Shown one piece after another: positions 1 through 9,439 of a DNA stretch of 64,000 nucleotides (positions are counted from its first letter, which is position 1; each line of letters starts with the position of its first letter). The stretch covers positions 1,736,001 through 1,800,000 of the forward strand of contig NZ_VFPU01000001.1 in NCBI RefSeq assembly GCF_006716885.1. Reading direction: 5' to 3'. A program made the translations under genes and the position numbers. This DNA comes from Ornithinimicrobium humiphilum (GTDB lineage Bacteria; Actinomycetota; Actinomycetes; Actinomycetales; Dermatophilaceae). The notes beneath the pieces are model-generated. The model saw only the letters and a program-made list of their open reading frames with translations, ran no database searches and was not told the DNA's origin.

Positions 1-1
1 C

Positions 2-1738
2 ATGAACACCATCAAGTGGGAGCTGGAGGACCTCGCGTTCGCCCAGCTCTACCCGAAGGTCTACGACGAGATCGTGCGGATGGTGGCCCAGCGCGCCCCG
101 GCCCGCGAGGAGCTGCTCGCCAAGATCCGCGAGGAGATCTCCGAGGAGCTCAAGACCAACAAGATCCGCGCGACGATCACCGGGCGGCCCAAGCACTACT
201 ACTCGGTCTACCAGAAGATGATCGTGCGGGGGCACGACTTCGACAAGATCTACGACCTGGTGGGCGTGCGCGTGCTCGTCGACTCGATCCAGGAGTGCTA
301 CGCGGTGCTCGGTGCCCTGCACAGCCGGTGGAACCCGGTGCCGGGGCGCTTCAAGGACTACATCGCGATGCCCAAGTTCAACATGTACCAGTCGTTGCAC
401 ACGACGGTCATCGGGCCCGAGGGCAAGCCGGTCGAGATCCAGATCCGCACCCACCAGATGCACCGCCGCGCCGAGTACGGCGTCGCCGCGCACTGGAAGT
501 ACAAGGAGCAGGGTCCGGACGGCACCAAGGCCGTCACCGGCTCCGACGGGGCACCCGGACCGCTCGAGGGTATGCAGTGGCTGCGCCAGCTCATCGACTG
601 GCAGCGCGAGACCGCCGACCCCGGCGAGTTCCTCGACTCCCTGCGCTTCGAGATCGGCTCGGCCGAGGTCTACGTCTTCACGCCCGGCGGCGACGTCATG
701 GCGCTGCCGGCGGGGGCGACCCCGGTCGACTTCGCCTACGCCGTCCACACCGAGGTCGGCCACAAGTGCGTCGGCGGGCGCGTCAACGGCAAGCTCGTGC
801 CGCTCGACTCCGAGCTCTCCAACGGCGACACCGTCGAGATCATCACGAGCAAGGCCGAGGACGCCGGACCCAGCCGCGACTGGCTGACGTTCGTCAAGAG
901 CGCGCGGGCCCGCAACAAGATCCGGCAGTGGTTCACGCGCGAGCGGCGCGAGGAGGCCATCGAGTCCGGCAAGGACCAGATCGCCAAGGTGCTGCGCAAG
1001 CAGAACCAGCCGCTCCAGCGCCTGATGTCGCACGACACGCTCATGGCCGTCGCCCAGGAGCTCAGCTACAAGGACATCGATGGGCTGTTCGCCGCGGTGG
1101 GGGAGCGCCACATCTCGGCCCAGCACGTCGTGGGCCAGCTCGTGGCGACGCTGGGCGGCGAGGACGGCGCCGAGGAGGACCTCGCCGAGGCCACCACGCC
1201 GCCGCGACGCGGCCGGGTCCAGCAGGCCGACCCGGGCGTCACCGTCGTCGGCACCGACGACGTGTGGGTCAAGCTGGCCAAGTGCTGCACCCCGGTGCCG
1301 GGCGACCCGATCATGGGCTTCGTCACCCACGGTCGCGGCGTCTCCGTGCACCGCACCGACTGCACCAACGCCGAGCAGCTCAAGGAGCGGCACTCCGAGC
1401 GCATCATCCCGGTCGCCTGGGCTCCCACCGCCTCGAGCCTGTTCCTGGTCAACCTGCAGGTCGAGGCGCTCGACCGGCCACGCCTGCTGTCGGACATCAC
1501 GCACGTGCTCTCCGACCAGCACGTCAACATCCTGTCGGCCTCGGTGCAGACCGGCCGCGACCGGGTCGCGCTGTCGAAGTTCACCTTCGAGATGGCCGAC
1601 CCGAGCCACCTGCAGTCGGTCATCCGGGCCGTCCGCCAGGTGTCCGGCGTGCTCGACGCCTACCGCGTCACGGGCACGGCGAGCACCGACCCGCACCGGC
1701 GCCGGTCCGCCGAGTCCAGTCGCTCTGCGACCGCCTGA
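2..1738 (+). CDS. rel: Bifunctional (p)ppGpp synthetase/hydrolase Rel, 5' end outside window
   Basis: Stringent-response enzyme that makes and degrades (p)ppGpp. The visible 578 residues hold the synthetase domain (about 50-170), a TGS domain (about 225-285) and a C-terminal ACT domain (about 480-560). The N-terminal HD hydrolase domain lies before the window, so the first ATG here is an internal methionine. The synthetase carries R116-F-K-D119, the RXKD motif of bifunctional Rel enzymes rather than the EXDD of monofunctional RelA. It is convergent with the aminopeptidase gene; the 57-bp gap holds only a weak 5-bp hairpin (1775-1789) and a GTATGCCGT-type word. Confidence 0.97.
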   Translation: MNTIKWELEDLAFAQLYPKVYDEIVRMVAQRAPAREELLAKIREEISEELKTNKIRATITGRPKHYYSVYQKMIVRGHDFDKIYDLVGVRVLVDSIQECYAVLGALHSRWNPVPGRFKDYIAMPKFNMYQSLHTTVIGPEGKPVEIQIRTHQMHRRAEYGVAAHWKYKEQGPDGTKAVTGSDGAPGPLEGMQWLRQLIDWQRETADPGEFLDSLRFEIGSAEVYVFTPGGDVMALPAGATPVDFAYAVHTEVGHKCVGGRVNGKLVPLDSELSNGDTVEIITSKAEDAGPSRDWLTFVKSARARNKIRQWFTRERREEAIESGKDQIAKVLRKQNQPLQRLMSHDTLMAVAQELSYKDIDGLFAAVGERHISAQHVVGQLVATLGGEDGAEEDLAEATTPPRRGRVQQADPGVTVVGTDDVWVKLAKCCTPVPGDPIMGFVTHGRGVSVHRTDCTNAEQLKERHSERIIPVAWAPTASSLFLVNLQVEALDRPRLLSDITHVLSDQHVNILSASVQTGRDRVALSKFTFEMADPSHLQSVIRAVRQVSGVLDAYRVTGTASTDPHRRRSAESSRSATA

Positions 1739-1747
1739 GGCGGGCGC

Positions 1748-1756
1748 ACGGCATAC
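1748..1756 (-). repeat. Intergenic copy of the 9-mer GTATGCCGT
   Basis: Reverse-strand copy between rel and the M18 peptidase gene. It is one of nine exact copies in the window (see findings). Confidence 0.6.
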
Positions 1757-1795
1757 CCCTGGAAGGGCGGGGCACCCGGACGAGCCGGGCGGCCC

Positions 1796-3139
1796 TCAGC
1801 GCTCGGGGGAGAGGAAGGCCGCCAGGGCCGCGGCGTAGGCCGCCTGGTCCAGCGTGCCGCAGATCTCGCGCGTCGAGTGCATCGAGAGCATCGGGGCGCC
1901 GAAGTCGACCGTCGTGGCGCCGGTGAGCGCCGAGGTCATCGGGCCCACCGTCGACCCGCAGGGCAGGTCGGAGCGGGTCACGAAGGTCTGCATCGGCACG
2001 CCCGCCTGCTCGCAGGCCAGCGCGAAGGCCGCGGCACCGAGCGAGTCGGTCGCGTAGCGGAGGTTGGTGTTGACCTTGAGCACCGGGCCGCCGTTGATCG
2101 CGATCGTGTGCTCGGGCTCGTGCCGCTCGGCGTAGTTGGGGTGCGTGGCGTGCGCCATGTCGCCCGAGGCGATCACGGAGCCGGCCAGCGCCCGCCAGAC
2201 GTCGTCGCGGGTGCCGCCGGCGGCGAGCACGATGCGCTCGATCCAGGACGGCAGGAAGGTCGACTGCGCCCCGCGCTCGGAGGTGCTGCCGACCTCCTCG
2301 TGGTCGAAGAGGACGATCAGCGGGATGAGGGGGGCTCCGTCCGCGGGGTGATCGACGACCTCGAGCAGGGCGCGCACCGCGGCATAGCTCGTGGCCAGGT
2401 TGTCCAGGCGCGCGGAGGCGAGCAGCTCGCGCTCGGTGCCGACGAGGCGGGCCGGCGTGAGGTCGTGGGTCATGGCGTCGAAGGCGAGCAGGTCGGCCGG
2501 CGCGACGTGCACCTGCTGGGCGAGCCACTCCCGGAAGGAGCGGCGCTCCAGGCCCAGGCCCCAGTGCGGGGCGAGGTGCTGCTGGTCGTTGAGGACCAGG
2601 CCCTCGGACCGGACCGTGCGGTCCAGGTGGATGGCCAGCTGGGAGACCCGCAGGACCGGGTCGTCGGTGCGGAACAGCCGCGCCGAGTAGCCACCCGGCG
2701 CCGAGCTGTCGCGGACGGTGACCCGGCCCGACAGGCCCAGGTCGCGGTCCAGCCAGGAGTTGGTCAGCGCCCCGCCGTAGACCTCCACGCCCAGCATCTG
2801 CCAGCCGGCCCGGACCCAGTCGGGGCGCGGCTTGATGCGCAGGTTGGGGGAGTCGGTGTGCGCACCCACGACCCGGAAGGGGGTCGCGGGCGGCAGCGGG
2901 GCGCCGTCGCCGGCCTCGGCCGTGGACCACGCCAGCAGCGATCCGCCGCGGCGGACCACGTAGCGGCCCGGTGCGGCCGGGGCCGGGTCGGTCTCGGCCA
3001 CCTCGACGAAGCCGGCCGCGCGGAGCAGCGCGGCGGCGGAGTCGACGGCGTGGAAGGGGGAGGGGGAGGCGTCCAGATAGGCGCACAGCCCCTCCGCCAC
3101 GTCCGCGACGCGGGTGGCCAGACCGGCGGGGTCGGTCAC
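1796..3139 (-). CDS. apeB: M18 family aminopeptidase
   Basis: Cytosolic metallo-aminopeptidase of the M18 (DNPEP/ApeB) family, 447 aa, the usual length. The metal-binding elements are visible: VGAHTDSPNLRIKP, FDHEEVGS and the C-terminal SGDMAHATHPNY segment. The GTG start shares GTGA with the stop of the upstream DUF349 gene, so the two are probably translationally coupled and transcribed from the promoter near 4600. Substrate preference (acidic residues in many homologues) cannot be read from the sequence. Confidence 0.93.
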   Translation of the reverse strand: MTDPAGLATRVADVAEGLCAYLDASPSPFHAVDSAAALLRAAGFVEVAETDPAPAAPGRYVVRRGGSLLAWSTAEAGDGAPLPPATPFRVVGAHTDSPNLRIKPRPDWVRAGWQMLGVEVYGGALTNSWLDRDLGLSGRVTVRDSSAPGGYSARLFRTDDPVLRVSQLAIHLDRTVRSEGLVLNDQQHLAPHWGLGLERRSFREWLAQQVHVAPADLLAFDAMTHDLTPARLVGTERELLASARLDNLATSYAAVRALLEVVDHPADGAPLIPLIVLFDHEEVGSTSERGAQSTFLPSWIERIVLAAGGTRDDVWRALAGSVIASGDMAHATHPNYAERHEPEHTIAINGGPVLKVNTNLRYATDSLGAAAFALACEQAGVPMQTFVTRSDLPCGSTVGPMTSALTGATTVDFGAPMLSMHSTREICGTLDQAAYAAALAAFLSPER

Positions 3140-4533
3140 GACAGGTTGCCCCGCGCGGACTCGAGCCAGAGGCGCTTGGTCTCCAGCTCGGACTCGAGCG
3201 TGGCGACCTTGCGGTCGTCACCGGCGGCCCGGGCCGCCGCGAGGTCGGACTCCAGACCCTGGACGGCGCGCTCGAGCTGGTCGACGAGCGACCGGGCACG
3301 GGCGGCCAGCTCGGGGTCGGTGCGACGCCACTGGTTGTCCTCGAGCTCGCGGACCTTCTGCTCGACGGCGCGCAGGCGGCCCTCGACGCGGCGCAGGTCG
3401 TTGCGCGGCACCTTGCCGGCGGCGTCCCAGCGCTCCTGGATGCGCCGCAGCTCGGCCTTGGCGGACTCGAGGTGCTCCTCGTCGATCGTCAGCGCCTCGG
3501 CCTCGACCAGCAGCGCCTCCTTGACCTTGAGGTTCTCGGCGAACTCCGCCTCCTCGGCGGCGACGACCTCGTCCTTGGCGTTGAAGAAGGCGTCCTGCGC
3601 CGCCTTGAAGCGCGTCCACAGGGCGTCGTCGTCGGCGCGGGCGGCCCGACCGGCACGCTTCCACTCCTGCATGAGGCGCTTGAAGGCACCGGCGGTGGGG
3701 CCCCAGTCGGTGCTGGTGGCCAGCGCCTCGGCCTCGCGGACGAGCTGCTCCTTGACGGCCTTGGCCTGACCGTGCTGCTCGTCGAGCTGGGCGAACCAGG
3801 TCTTGCGCTTCTTGTCGAAGGCGGTCCGCGCGTGGCTGAACCGCTTCCACATCTCGTTCTCGACGTCCTTGTCCAGGCGCGGGCCGGACCGCTGGTGGGC
3901 CTTCCACTCGTCGAGGAGCTCGCGGACGCGGGTCGAGGCCTGCTTCCACTGCACCTTGGCGGGGTCGGCGGCGGCGAGGCCCTCGGCCTCGGCGACGAGC
4001 TTCTCGCGCTCGACGGTGGCCTCCGCCTTCGCCTTGGCGCGCTGCTCGGCCTCGACGGCGGACTTGGCGGCGACGGACTCCTCGAGGGAGGAGACGGTGG
4101 CCTCGAGCGCGGCGATGTCGCCCACGACGTGGGCCTCGCCGATCTGCTCCTTGAGGTGGGCCAGTGACTGGCGGGCGTCGTGCGCCGAGACGTCGGTGTG
4201 GGCCAGGCGCTGCGCGAGGAGGTCGGCGGAGGCGACGAGCTCGTCGTACTTGCGCGCGAAGTAGGCCAGGGCCTCCTCGGGCGTGGCGTCGGGATAGGAG
4301 CCCACCGCGCGCTCGGAGCCGTCGGCCAGGATCACGTAGACCGTGCCGTCCTCACCGACCCGACCGTGCTTGACCGACTCGCTCGGGGCGACGGCGGGGG
4401 TCTCGGCCGCGGCGGGGGCCTCGGCTGCCGGCTCGGAGGCCGGTGCGGCCGGGCGGGGGACCGCCGGCTTGCGGGACGCCAGCATGGCCGGCGACGGGGG
4501 AGTGGGAACGGGGCTGGGCGTCTGCTCGGACAC
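3136..4533 (-). CDS. DUF349 repeat coiled-coil protein
   Basis: A 465-aa protein with a Pro/Ala-rich N-terminus (about 1-75), then charged helical sequence with several DUF349 repeats: W-K-x-A patterns such as KWKQAS, EWKAHQ, EWKRAGR and RWDAAGK. Its biochemical role is not established. The GTG at 4533 is chosen because GAGAGAGG lies just upstream and the domain follows directly; an in-frame codon 21 residues earlier has no such support. It overlaps the aminopeptidase gene by 4 bp and diverges from the MBL hydrolase gene. Confidence 0.85.
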   Translation of the reverse strand: MSEQTPSPVPTPPSPAMLASRKPAVPRPAAPASEPAAEAPAAAETPAVAPSESVKHGRVGEDGTVYVILADGSERAVGSYPDATPEEALAYFARKYDELVASADLLAQRLAHTDVSAHDARQSLAHLKEQIGEAHVVGDIAALEATVSSLEESVAAKSAVEAEQRAKAKAEATVEREKLVAEAEGLAAADPAKVQWKQASTRVRELLDEWKAHQRSGPRLDKDVENEMWKRFSHARTAFDKKRKTWFAQLDEQHGQAKAVKEQLVREAEALATSTDWGPTAGAFKRLMQEWKRAGRAARADDDALWTRFKAAQDAFFNAKDEVVAAEEAEFAENLKVKEALLVEAEALTIDEEHLESAKAELRRIQERWDAAGKVPRNDLRRVEGRLRAVEQKVRELEDNQWRRTDPELAARARSLVDQLERAVQGLESDLAAARAAGDDRKVATLESELETKRLWLESARGNLS

Positions 4534-4597
4534 TGGTGGCCTCTCTCGACCGCGGGCACGACCATCGGGGCCGGCTCGACTGACATGGCGTGGCACG

Positions 4598-4603
4598 ACA
4601 CTA
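4598..4603 (-). promoter_or_regulatory. -10 box for the DUF349-apeB transcript
   Basis: TAGTGT read on the minus strand. It predicts a start near 4591 and a leader of about 58 nt carrying the GAGAGAGG ribosome-binding site. No clear -35 is seen. Confidence 0.5.
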
Positions 4604-4633
4604 CCGAACGGAATCGCCGACGCGTGCGTCGCG

Positions 4634-4639
4634 TAGTGT
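4634..4639 (+). promoter_or_regulatory. -10 box, leaderless start of MBL hydrolase
   Basis: TAGTGT followed by 7 nt and the GTG at 4647. No Shine-Dalgarno sequence precedes the GTG, so the message is probably leaderless. Confidence 0.6.
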
Positions 4640-4646
4640 TCCGAGC

Positions 4647-5342
4647 GTGTTCGTCCGCAGCATCGTCGCCGACGCCTTCGGCACCAACTGCTACGTCATC
4701 GCCCCCGCGCGCGGCGAGGAGTGCCTGGTCGTCGACCCGGGCATCGGGGTGACCGACCGCGTCGCCGAGGTCCTCGCGGAGCACCGGCTGCGGCCCGCGG
4801 CCGTCCTCCTCACGCACGGCCACCTCGACCACGTCTGGTCGGTGACGCCGGTCTGCGGGGGCACGACGGCCGCCTACATCCACGCCGACGACCGCTACCG
4901 CCTCGTCGACCCGGTGCGCCAGCTCTCGGAGCCGATCCGGCTGGCGCTGGAGCAGCAGTTCGGACGCTCGGCGACGTGGAAGGAGCCGGAGACGGTCGTC
5001 GAGGTGACCGACCGCCAGACGTTGGAGATCGCGGGAGTGAGGCTCGAGGTCGCCCACGCGCCGGGCCACACCGAGGGCTCGGTCCTCTTCAGCCTCCCGG
5101 GCCTGCCCCAGGGCATCCCGTCGGACGAGCTCGACCGCACCGTCCTCTCGGGCGACGTGCTGTTCGCCGGCTCGATCGGCCGCACCGACCTCCCCGGCGG
5201 CGACCCCGCGGCCATGCAGCGGTCGTTGCGCGACGTCGTGCTGCCGCTGGCGGACTCGACCCTCGTGCTGCCCGGTCACGGCCCGGCCACCACCATCGCC
5301 CGCGAGCGCTCGACCAACCCCTTCCTGCGCGAGCTGTCCTGA
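4647..5342 (+). CDS. MBL-fold hydrolase, glyoxalase II-like
   Basis: A 231-aa metallo-beta-lactamase-fold hydrolase with the HxHxDH metal motif (LTHGHLDHVW), a later HAPGHTEGS histidine and a C-terminal LPGHGP. It is the positional homologue of the protein between rel and hisS in mycobacteria (Rv2581c), usually annotated as glyoxalase II-like; the substrate is unproven. The GTG at 4647 is preferred to an in-frame ATG 57 bp upstream because a -10 box sits 7 nt before it and homology begins at VFVRSI. Confidence 0.9.
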   Translation: MFVRSIVADAFGTNCYVIAPARGEECLVVDPGIGVTDRVAEVLAEHRLRPAAVLLTHGHLDHVWSVTPVCGGTTAAYIHADDRYRLVDPVRQLSEPIRLALEQQFGRSATWKEPETVVEVTDRQTLEIAGVRLEVAHAPGHTEGSVLFSLPGLPQGIPSDELDRTVLSGDVLFAGSIGRTDLPGGDPAAMQRSLRDVVLPLADSTLVLPGHGPATTIARERSTNPFLRELS

Positions 5343-5408
5343 GGGGGTCGGGCGGTCCCCGTCCACATACCGAGATGGTCCGCTGGCGACCTCCTGCGGG
5401 CCTACCCC

Positions 5409-5414
5409 TTGACG
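5409..5414 (+). promoter_or_regulatory. -35 box of gntR-acdS promoter
   Basis: TTGACG, 18 bp before TGCAAT (5433-5438), which serves as a plausible -10 box 7 nt ahead of the gntR ATG. Confidence 0.5.
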
Positions 5415-5432
5415 CGAACACCCTGCCCGGTG

Positions 5433-5446
5433 TGCAATATATTGCA
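5433..5446 (+). promoter_or_regulatory. Palindromic operator for the GntR regulator
   Basis: TGCAATATATTGCA is a perfect 14-bp palindrome, strikingly A+T-rich in this genome, whose last base is the A of the gntR start codon. It overlaps the predicted -10 and transcription start. A dimeric FCD-type GntR binding here would block its own promoter. Inference from symmetry and position. Confidence 0.7.
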
Positions 5447-6120
5447 TGTCGACGACGCAGCCGCTCGCCCCGGTCCGCAAGGGCCTGCTCCGCGACGACG
5501 TCTACACGCGGCTGCGCGACGCGATCGTCGACGGCCGCCTCGCGCCGGCCTCGGTGCTGCGCGACGGCGAGCTCGCGGCCCAGCTCGGCGTGAGCCGCAC
5601 GCCGGTCCGGGAGGCGATCCTCAAGCTGGCCGAGTCGGGGCTGGTCAGTGCCGTCCCCGGGCGGTCCACGATCGTCGCCGACGTCGACGAGGACGCCGTC
5701 CGGGACGCCCAGGCGGTCGTCGCCGCGATGCACCGGCTGGCCGTCACCACGGCGGCCCGGCGGTTCACGGACGACGACCTCGCGCGGATGCGCGAGGCGA
5801 ACGCGCGCTTCGCCGCGGCTCTCGAGGCGGGGGACGTCGACGCCGCGCTGGCCGCCGACGACGAGCTGCACGACGTCCCGGTGGCTGTCTCCGGCAACCG
5901 GGCGCTGCGCACCGTGCTCGACCAGTTCACCCCGGTCGTGCGCCGCCTCGAGCGGATCCGCTTCGGCACCCACGCCGGACAGGACTCCGTCCACCTGCAC
6001 GCGGAGCTCGTCGACCGCTGCGAGGCCGGCGACGCCGCCGGTGCCGCGGACGTCAGCGACCGCATCTGGCGGACGCTGCAGGACCTCCTTCCCCCTCCCA
6101 CCCACCCCGACACCACGTGA
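5446..6120 (+). CDS. GntR family regulator (FCD subfamily)
   Basis: A 224-aa transcription factor. It has an N-terminal winged helix (about 10-75; [17 protein letters not shown] is the recognition region) and an all-helical FCD ligand-binding domain containing a D-x-x-x-H stretch (DDELHDV) and later histidines (HLHAELV). It precedes acdS with only 8 bp between the genes, so it is probably the local regulator of ACC deaminase and of itself. The ATG at 5446 directly follows the -10 region with no ribosome-binding site, as in a leaderless message. The ligand is unknown. Confidence 0.9.
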   Translation: MSTTQPLAPVRKGLLRDDVYTRLRDAIVDGRLAPASVLRDGELAAQLGVSRTPVREAILKLAESGLVSAVPGRSTIVADVDEDAVRDAQAVVAAMHRLAVTTAARRFTDDDLARMREANARFAAALEAGDVDAALAADDELHDVPVAVSGNRALRTVLDQFTPVVRRLERIRFGTHAGQDSVHLHAELVDRCEAGDAAGAADVSDRIWRTLQDLLPPPTHPDTT

Positions 6121-6128
6121 AGGCAGCG

Positions 6129-7148
6129 ATGAAGCTCGCAGAGTTCCCCCGTCACCAGCTCACCTTCGGGCCCAGCCCGGTCCACCACCTCAGGCGCCTG
6201 TCCGACCACCTCGGCGGCGCGCAGGTCTGGGCCAAGCGCGAGGACGTGAGCAGCGGCCTGGCCTACGGCGGCAACAAGGTCCGCAAGCTCGAGTACCTCG
6301 TCCCCGACATCCTGGCCTCCGGGGCCGACACGCTGGTGTCGATCGGCGGCTACCAGTCCAACCACACCCGCCAGGTCGCGGCCGTCGCGGCGCACCTCGG
6401 CCTGAGGTGCCGGCTCGTGCAGGAGACCTGGGTGCCGTGGGACGACCCGATGAACGACAAGGTCGGCAACATCCTGCTCTCGCGGATGATGGGCGCCGAC
6501 TCCCGCCTCGACGAGTCCGGCTTCGACATCGGCATCCGCGACTCCTGGAAGCAGGCGCTGCGCGAGGTGGAGGAGGCGGGCGGCACGCCATACCCGATCC
6601 CTGCCGGTGCCTCCGAGCACCCGCTGGGCGGGCTCGGCTTCGCCAACTGGGCCTTCGAGGTGGCCGAGCAGGAGAAGGACCTCGGCGTCGTCTTCGACAC
6701 GATCGTCGTCTGCACCGTCACCGGCTCGACCCACGCGGGCATGATCGCGGGCTTCGCGGCGCTGGAGGACCTGACCGGCGTGCGCCGCCGCGTCATCGGC
6801 ATCGACGCCTCGGCCACCATCGAGAAGACCCGCGACCAGGTGGCGCGCATCGCCCGGCACACCGCCGAGCTCATCGAGCTGGGCCGTGACCTGCGCGAGG
6901 ACGAGATCCAGGTGCTGGAGGGCTGGGCGGGCGACCTCTACGGCATCCCGGTCGACTCCACGATGGAGGCCATGTCCCTGGGCGCCCGGCTGGAGGCGAT
7001 GATCACCGACCCGGTCTACGAGGGGAAGTCGCTCGCGGGCCTGATCGACCTGGTCCGGGAGGGCGACATCCCGCGCGACTCGACGGTGCTCTACGCCCAC
7101 CTCGGCGGCCAGCCGGCGCTCAACGCCTACCACTCGCTCTGGTCCTGA
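6129..7148 (+). CDS. acdS: 1-aminocyclopropane-1-carboxylate deaminase
   Basis: PLP enzyme that splits the plant ethylene precursor ACC into 2-oxobutyrate and ammonia; 339 aa, typical for the family. The PLP lysine is K50 in [12 protein letters not shown]271 and Y297 match the active-site tyrosines. E298 and L325 correspond to the Glu295/Leu322 pair used to tell ACC deaminase from D-cysteine desulfhydrase. The ATG at 6129 is chosen for the GAAGG 5 nt upstream; a GTG at 6117 overlaps the gntR stop but has no ribosome-binding site. The pair separates the MBL gene from hisS, which are adjacent in mycobacteria. Confidence 0.92.
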   Translation: MKLAEFPRHQLTFGPSPVHHLRRLSDHLGGAQVWAKREDVSSGLAYGGNKVRKLEYLVPDILASGADTLVSIGGYQSNHTRQVAAVAAHLGLRCRLVQETWVPWDDPMNDKVGNILLSRMMGADSRLDESGFDIGIRDSWKQALREVEEAGGTPYPIPAGASEHPLGGLGFANWAFEVAEQEKDLGVVFDTIVVCTVTGSTHAGMIAGFAALEDLTGVRRRVIGIDASATIEKTRDQVARIARHTAELIELGRDLREDEIQVLEGWAGDLYGIPVDSTMEAMSLGARLEAMITDPVYEGKSLAGLIDLVREGDIPRDSTVLYAHLGGQPALNAYHSLWS

Positions 7149-7187
7149 CCCGGCCGACGGCGTGACGGGCGGTGGTCGCCGGGTCGA

Positions 7188-7193
7188 TAGACT
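7188..7193 (+). promoter_or_regulatory. -10 box, leaderless start of hisS
   Basis: TAGACT, 6 nt before the hisS GTG at 7200. Confidence 0.65.
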
Positions 7194-7199
7194 CGCCCG

Positions 7200-8594
7200 G
7201 TGATCACCCCCCGCACGCCGTCCGGTGTCCTCGAGCTGCTCCCTCCCGAGCAGGTGGCCTTCCAGCGCATGCTGGACGTCATCCGTTCTGGCTACGAGCG
7301 CTTCGGCTTCCTGCCGATCGAGACCCCCGTCTTCGAGCGCTCGGACGTGCTGCTCACCAAGACCGGGGGCGAGACCGAGCGCCAGGTCTACTTCGTGCAG
7401 TCGACCGGCGCGCTGGAGAAGGCCCGCGAGGGTGGCGACGACGCGCTGCCGGAGATGGCGCTGCGCTTCGACCTGACCGTGCCGCTCGCGCGCTACGTCG
7501 CCGAGCACGAGCACCAGCTGACCTTCCCCTTCCGCCGCTACCAGATGCAGCGGGTCTACCGGGGCGAGCGCCCGCAGCGCGGCCGCTTCCGCGAGTTCTA
7601 CCAGTGCGACGTCGACATCATCGGCAAGGACGAGCTGTCGGTCCGCCACGACGCCGAGTGCCCGGCGATCATCCACGCGATCTTCACCGACCTGGCCATC
7701 GGTGACTTCACGATCCAGATCAACAACCGCAAGCTCCTGCGCGGCTTCTACGAGGACCTCGGCATCACCGACGCCGACCAGCAGGCGGCCGTCCTGCGCG
7801 AGGTCGACAAGCTCGACAAGCGCGGCCCCGACTACCTGCGCACCACGCTGACCGGTGAGGGCTTCGGCCTGTCCGACGCGGTCGTCGACGCGATCCTCGA
7901 CTTCGTCCAGGTGCGCTCGACCGGTCACGACGACGCGCTGGAGCAGCTGGCGCGGGTGGAGGCCGCCTCCTCCGGCAGCGCCTCGCTCTCCGAGGGCGTC
8001 GCCGAGCTGCGCGAGGTGCTCACCCTCGTCCGTGCCCTGGGCGTGCCGGAGAGCGACTACCGCCTCAACTTCTCCATCGCCCGCGGGCTCGACTACTACA
8101 CCGGCACGGTCTACGAGACGGTCCTCGACGACCACCCCGAGATCGGGTCGATCTGCTCCGGCGGTCGCTACGACAACCTGGCCGGCCAGTACACGAAGTC
8201 GAAGCTGCCCGGCGTCGGCATCTCGATCGGCCTGTCGCGACTCTTCTGGCAGCTGCGCGAGGCCGGCCTGCTCGAGGCGTCGACCAGCGAGTCGACGGTC
8301 CAGGTGCTCGTGCCGCAGGTCGACGCCGAGCTGCTCGACGACCAGCTCGCGCTGGCCTCCCAGCTGCGCCACGGCGGCATCAACACCGAGGCCGTCCTCG
8401 ACGGCGGCAAGCTCGCCAAGCAGCTCCGGTATGCCGATCGCGCGGGCATCCGCTTCGTCGCCCTGCTCGGGCGCCAGGAGGTCGCCGACGGCACGGTCAC
8501 GATCAAGGACCTGCGCCGCCAGGACCAGTTCACCGTGCCGCGCGCCGAGGTCGTCTCGGCGCTGAAGGTCGAGCTGGCGCAGCCGCTCGTCTGA
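7200..8594 (+). CDS. hisS: Histidyl-tRNA synthetase
   Basis: Class II aminoacyl-tRNA synthetase, 464 aa. Motif 2 is in [16 protein letters not shown], the histidine-binding segment is [13 protein letters not shown], and motif 3 is in SGGRYDNL...[12 protein letters not shown]. An anticodon-binding domain occupies about 365-455. It is of the longer type with [13 protein letters not shown] and [13 protein letters not shown], unlike the shorter enzyme of E. coli and M. tuberculosis; some actinobacteria share this form. The leaderless GTG start follows a -10 box by 6 nt. Confidence 0.95.
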   Translation: MITPRTPSGVLELLPPEQVAFQRMLDVIRSGYERFGFLPIETPVFERSDVLLTKTGGETERQVYFVQSTGALEKAREGGDDALPEMALRFDLTVPLARYVAEHEHQLTFPFRRYQMQRVYRGERPQRGRFREFYQCDVDIIGKDELSVRHDAECPAIIHAIFTDLAIGDFTIQINNRKLLRGFYEDLGITDADQQAAVLREVDKLDKRGPDYLRTTLTGEGFGLSDAVVDAILDFVQVRSTGHDDALEQLARVEAASSGSASLSEGVAELREVLTLVRALGVPESDYRLNFSIARGLDYYTGTVYETVLDDHPEIGSICSGGRYDNLAGQYTKSKLPGVGISIGLSRLFWQLREAGLLEASTSESTVQVLVPQVDAELLDDQLALASQLRHGGINTEAVLDGGKLAKQLRYADRAGIRFVALLGRQEVADGTVTIKDLRRQDQFTVPRAEVVSALKVELAQPLV

Positions 8595-8613
8595 TCCACG
8601 ACGCACGCACGAC

Positions 8614-8642
8614 GGCCGCCGCACCGATCCGGTGCGGCGGCC
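8614..8642. terminator. Bidirectional terminator hairpin
   Basis: Perfect 12-bp arms GGCCGCCGCACC (8614-8625) and GGTGCGGCGGCC (8631-8642) around a 5-nt loop, followed by TTCGTCT. It lies between the convergent hisS and cyclophilin genes. Confidence 0.8.
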
Positions 8643-8663
8643 TTCGTCTCCGCGAGCCGTGAC

Positions 8664-9398
8664 CTACTGCGTGATCTCGACCGACAGGATGCTGATCGGC
8701 TGGGCGGGGGCGCCGTCGGAGGCCCCGCCCTCGACACCGGCCTCGGCGACCTTCTCGACGACCTCCATGCCCTCGACGACCGTGCCGAAGATGCTGTAGC
8801 CGCCGCCGTCGGTCGGCAGCTGGGTGTCCTCGTAGACGATGAAGAACTGGCCGCCGTTGCTGTTGGGGTCCATGGTGCGGGCCATGGCGAGGGTCCCGGG
8901 CGGGTAGTAGCCGTCGGCCGGGGCGTTCTCGATTCCATACGTGTAGCCGGGCCCACCCGCGCCGGTGCCTGTGGGGTCGCCGCACTGCAGGACGTAGATG
9001 CCCGAGGTCGTCAGGCGGTGGCAGGCGCTGTCCTCCCAGTAGCCCTCCTTGGCGAGGAACTCGAAGGAGGCGACGGTCTGCGGGGCGTCCGCGGCGGCCA
9101 GCTCGATGACGATGTCGCCGCAGTTGGTCTGCACCGTGGCGGTGAGCGTCTCAGGGTCGCCGCTCTTGGGGCGCGGCAGGTCATCGGGGTGGAAGGCCAT
9201 GGGGTCCGACGGCGGGGCCGGCGGCTCGCTGCACTCCACCGGACCGGCGGGCTGGGCCGCGCCGGTCTCGCCGGCAGCGGTCTCCTGCCCGTCGTCCTCG
9301 GCGCCGGGGAACATCGCCTCGCCGGAGCACCCGGCCAGGGCGACGGCCGCGACGGCGCTGGTCAGGGCGAGGCGGGGCAGCAGCAGAGAACGGCGCAT
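8664..9398 (-). CDS. Cyclophilin-type peptidyl-prolyl isomerase, lipoprotein
   Basis: Secreted lipid-anchored prolyl isomerase, 244 aa. The N-terminus has an Arg-Arg start, a hydrophobic stretch and lipobox LAGC (about 21-24), then an acidic/Pro-rich linker and a cyclophilin domain from about 75 (VASFEFLAKEGYWEDSACHRL, GGQFFIVYED, YSIFGTVVEGM). The ATG at 9398 is chosen over a preceding TTG because GGGAGA lies 8 nt upstream. Cyclophilins near hisS are common in actinobacteria (ppiB-like position). Confidence 0.9.
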   Translation of the reverse strand: MRRSLLLPRLALTSAVAAVALAGCSGEAMFPGAEDDGQETAAGETGAAQPAGPVECSEPPAPPSDPMAFHPDDLPRPKSGDPETLTATVQTNCGDIVIELAAADAPQTVASFEFLAKEGYWEDSACHRLTTSGIYVLQCGDPTGTGAGGPGYTYGIENAPADGYYPPGTLAMARTMDPNSNGGQFFIVYEDTQLPTDGGGYSIFGTVVEGMEVVEKVAEAGVEGGASDGAPAQPISILSVEITQ

Positions 9399-9433
9399 CA
9401 AGAAGTCTCCCGTAGACGGTTGGCGGTGGCGCG

Positions 9434-9439
9434 ATGCTA
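9434..9439 (-). promoter_or_regulatory. -10 box for the cyclophilin gene, overlapping an upstream stop
   Basis: TAGCAT on the minus strand. Its first three bases are the TAG stop codon of the upstream response-regulator gene. Confidence 0.45.

Noticed and set aside
1877..4167. Long plus-strand open frames opposite the aminopeptidase and DUF349 genes
   Set aside because: Low-complexity Arg/Gly/Leu-rich translations in antisense frames; the minus-strand genes carry clear family motifs.
5502..8624. Open frame of about 1,040 codons on the minus strand opposite gntR, acdS and hisS
   Set aside because: Composition is Arg/Gly/Ala/Asp-rich without domain patterns; it mirrors three well-recognised plus-strand genes and arises from GC-rich third positions.
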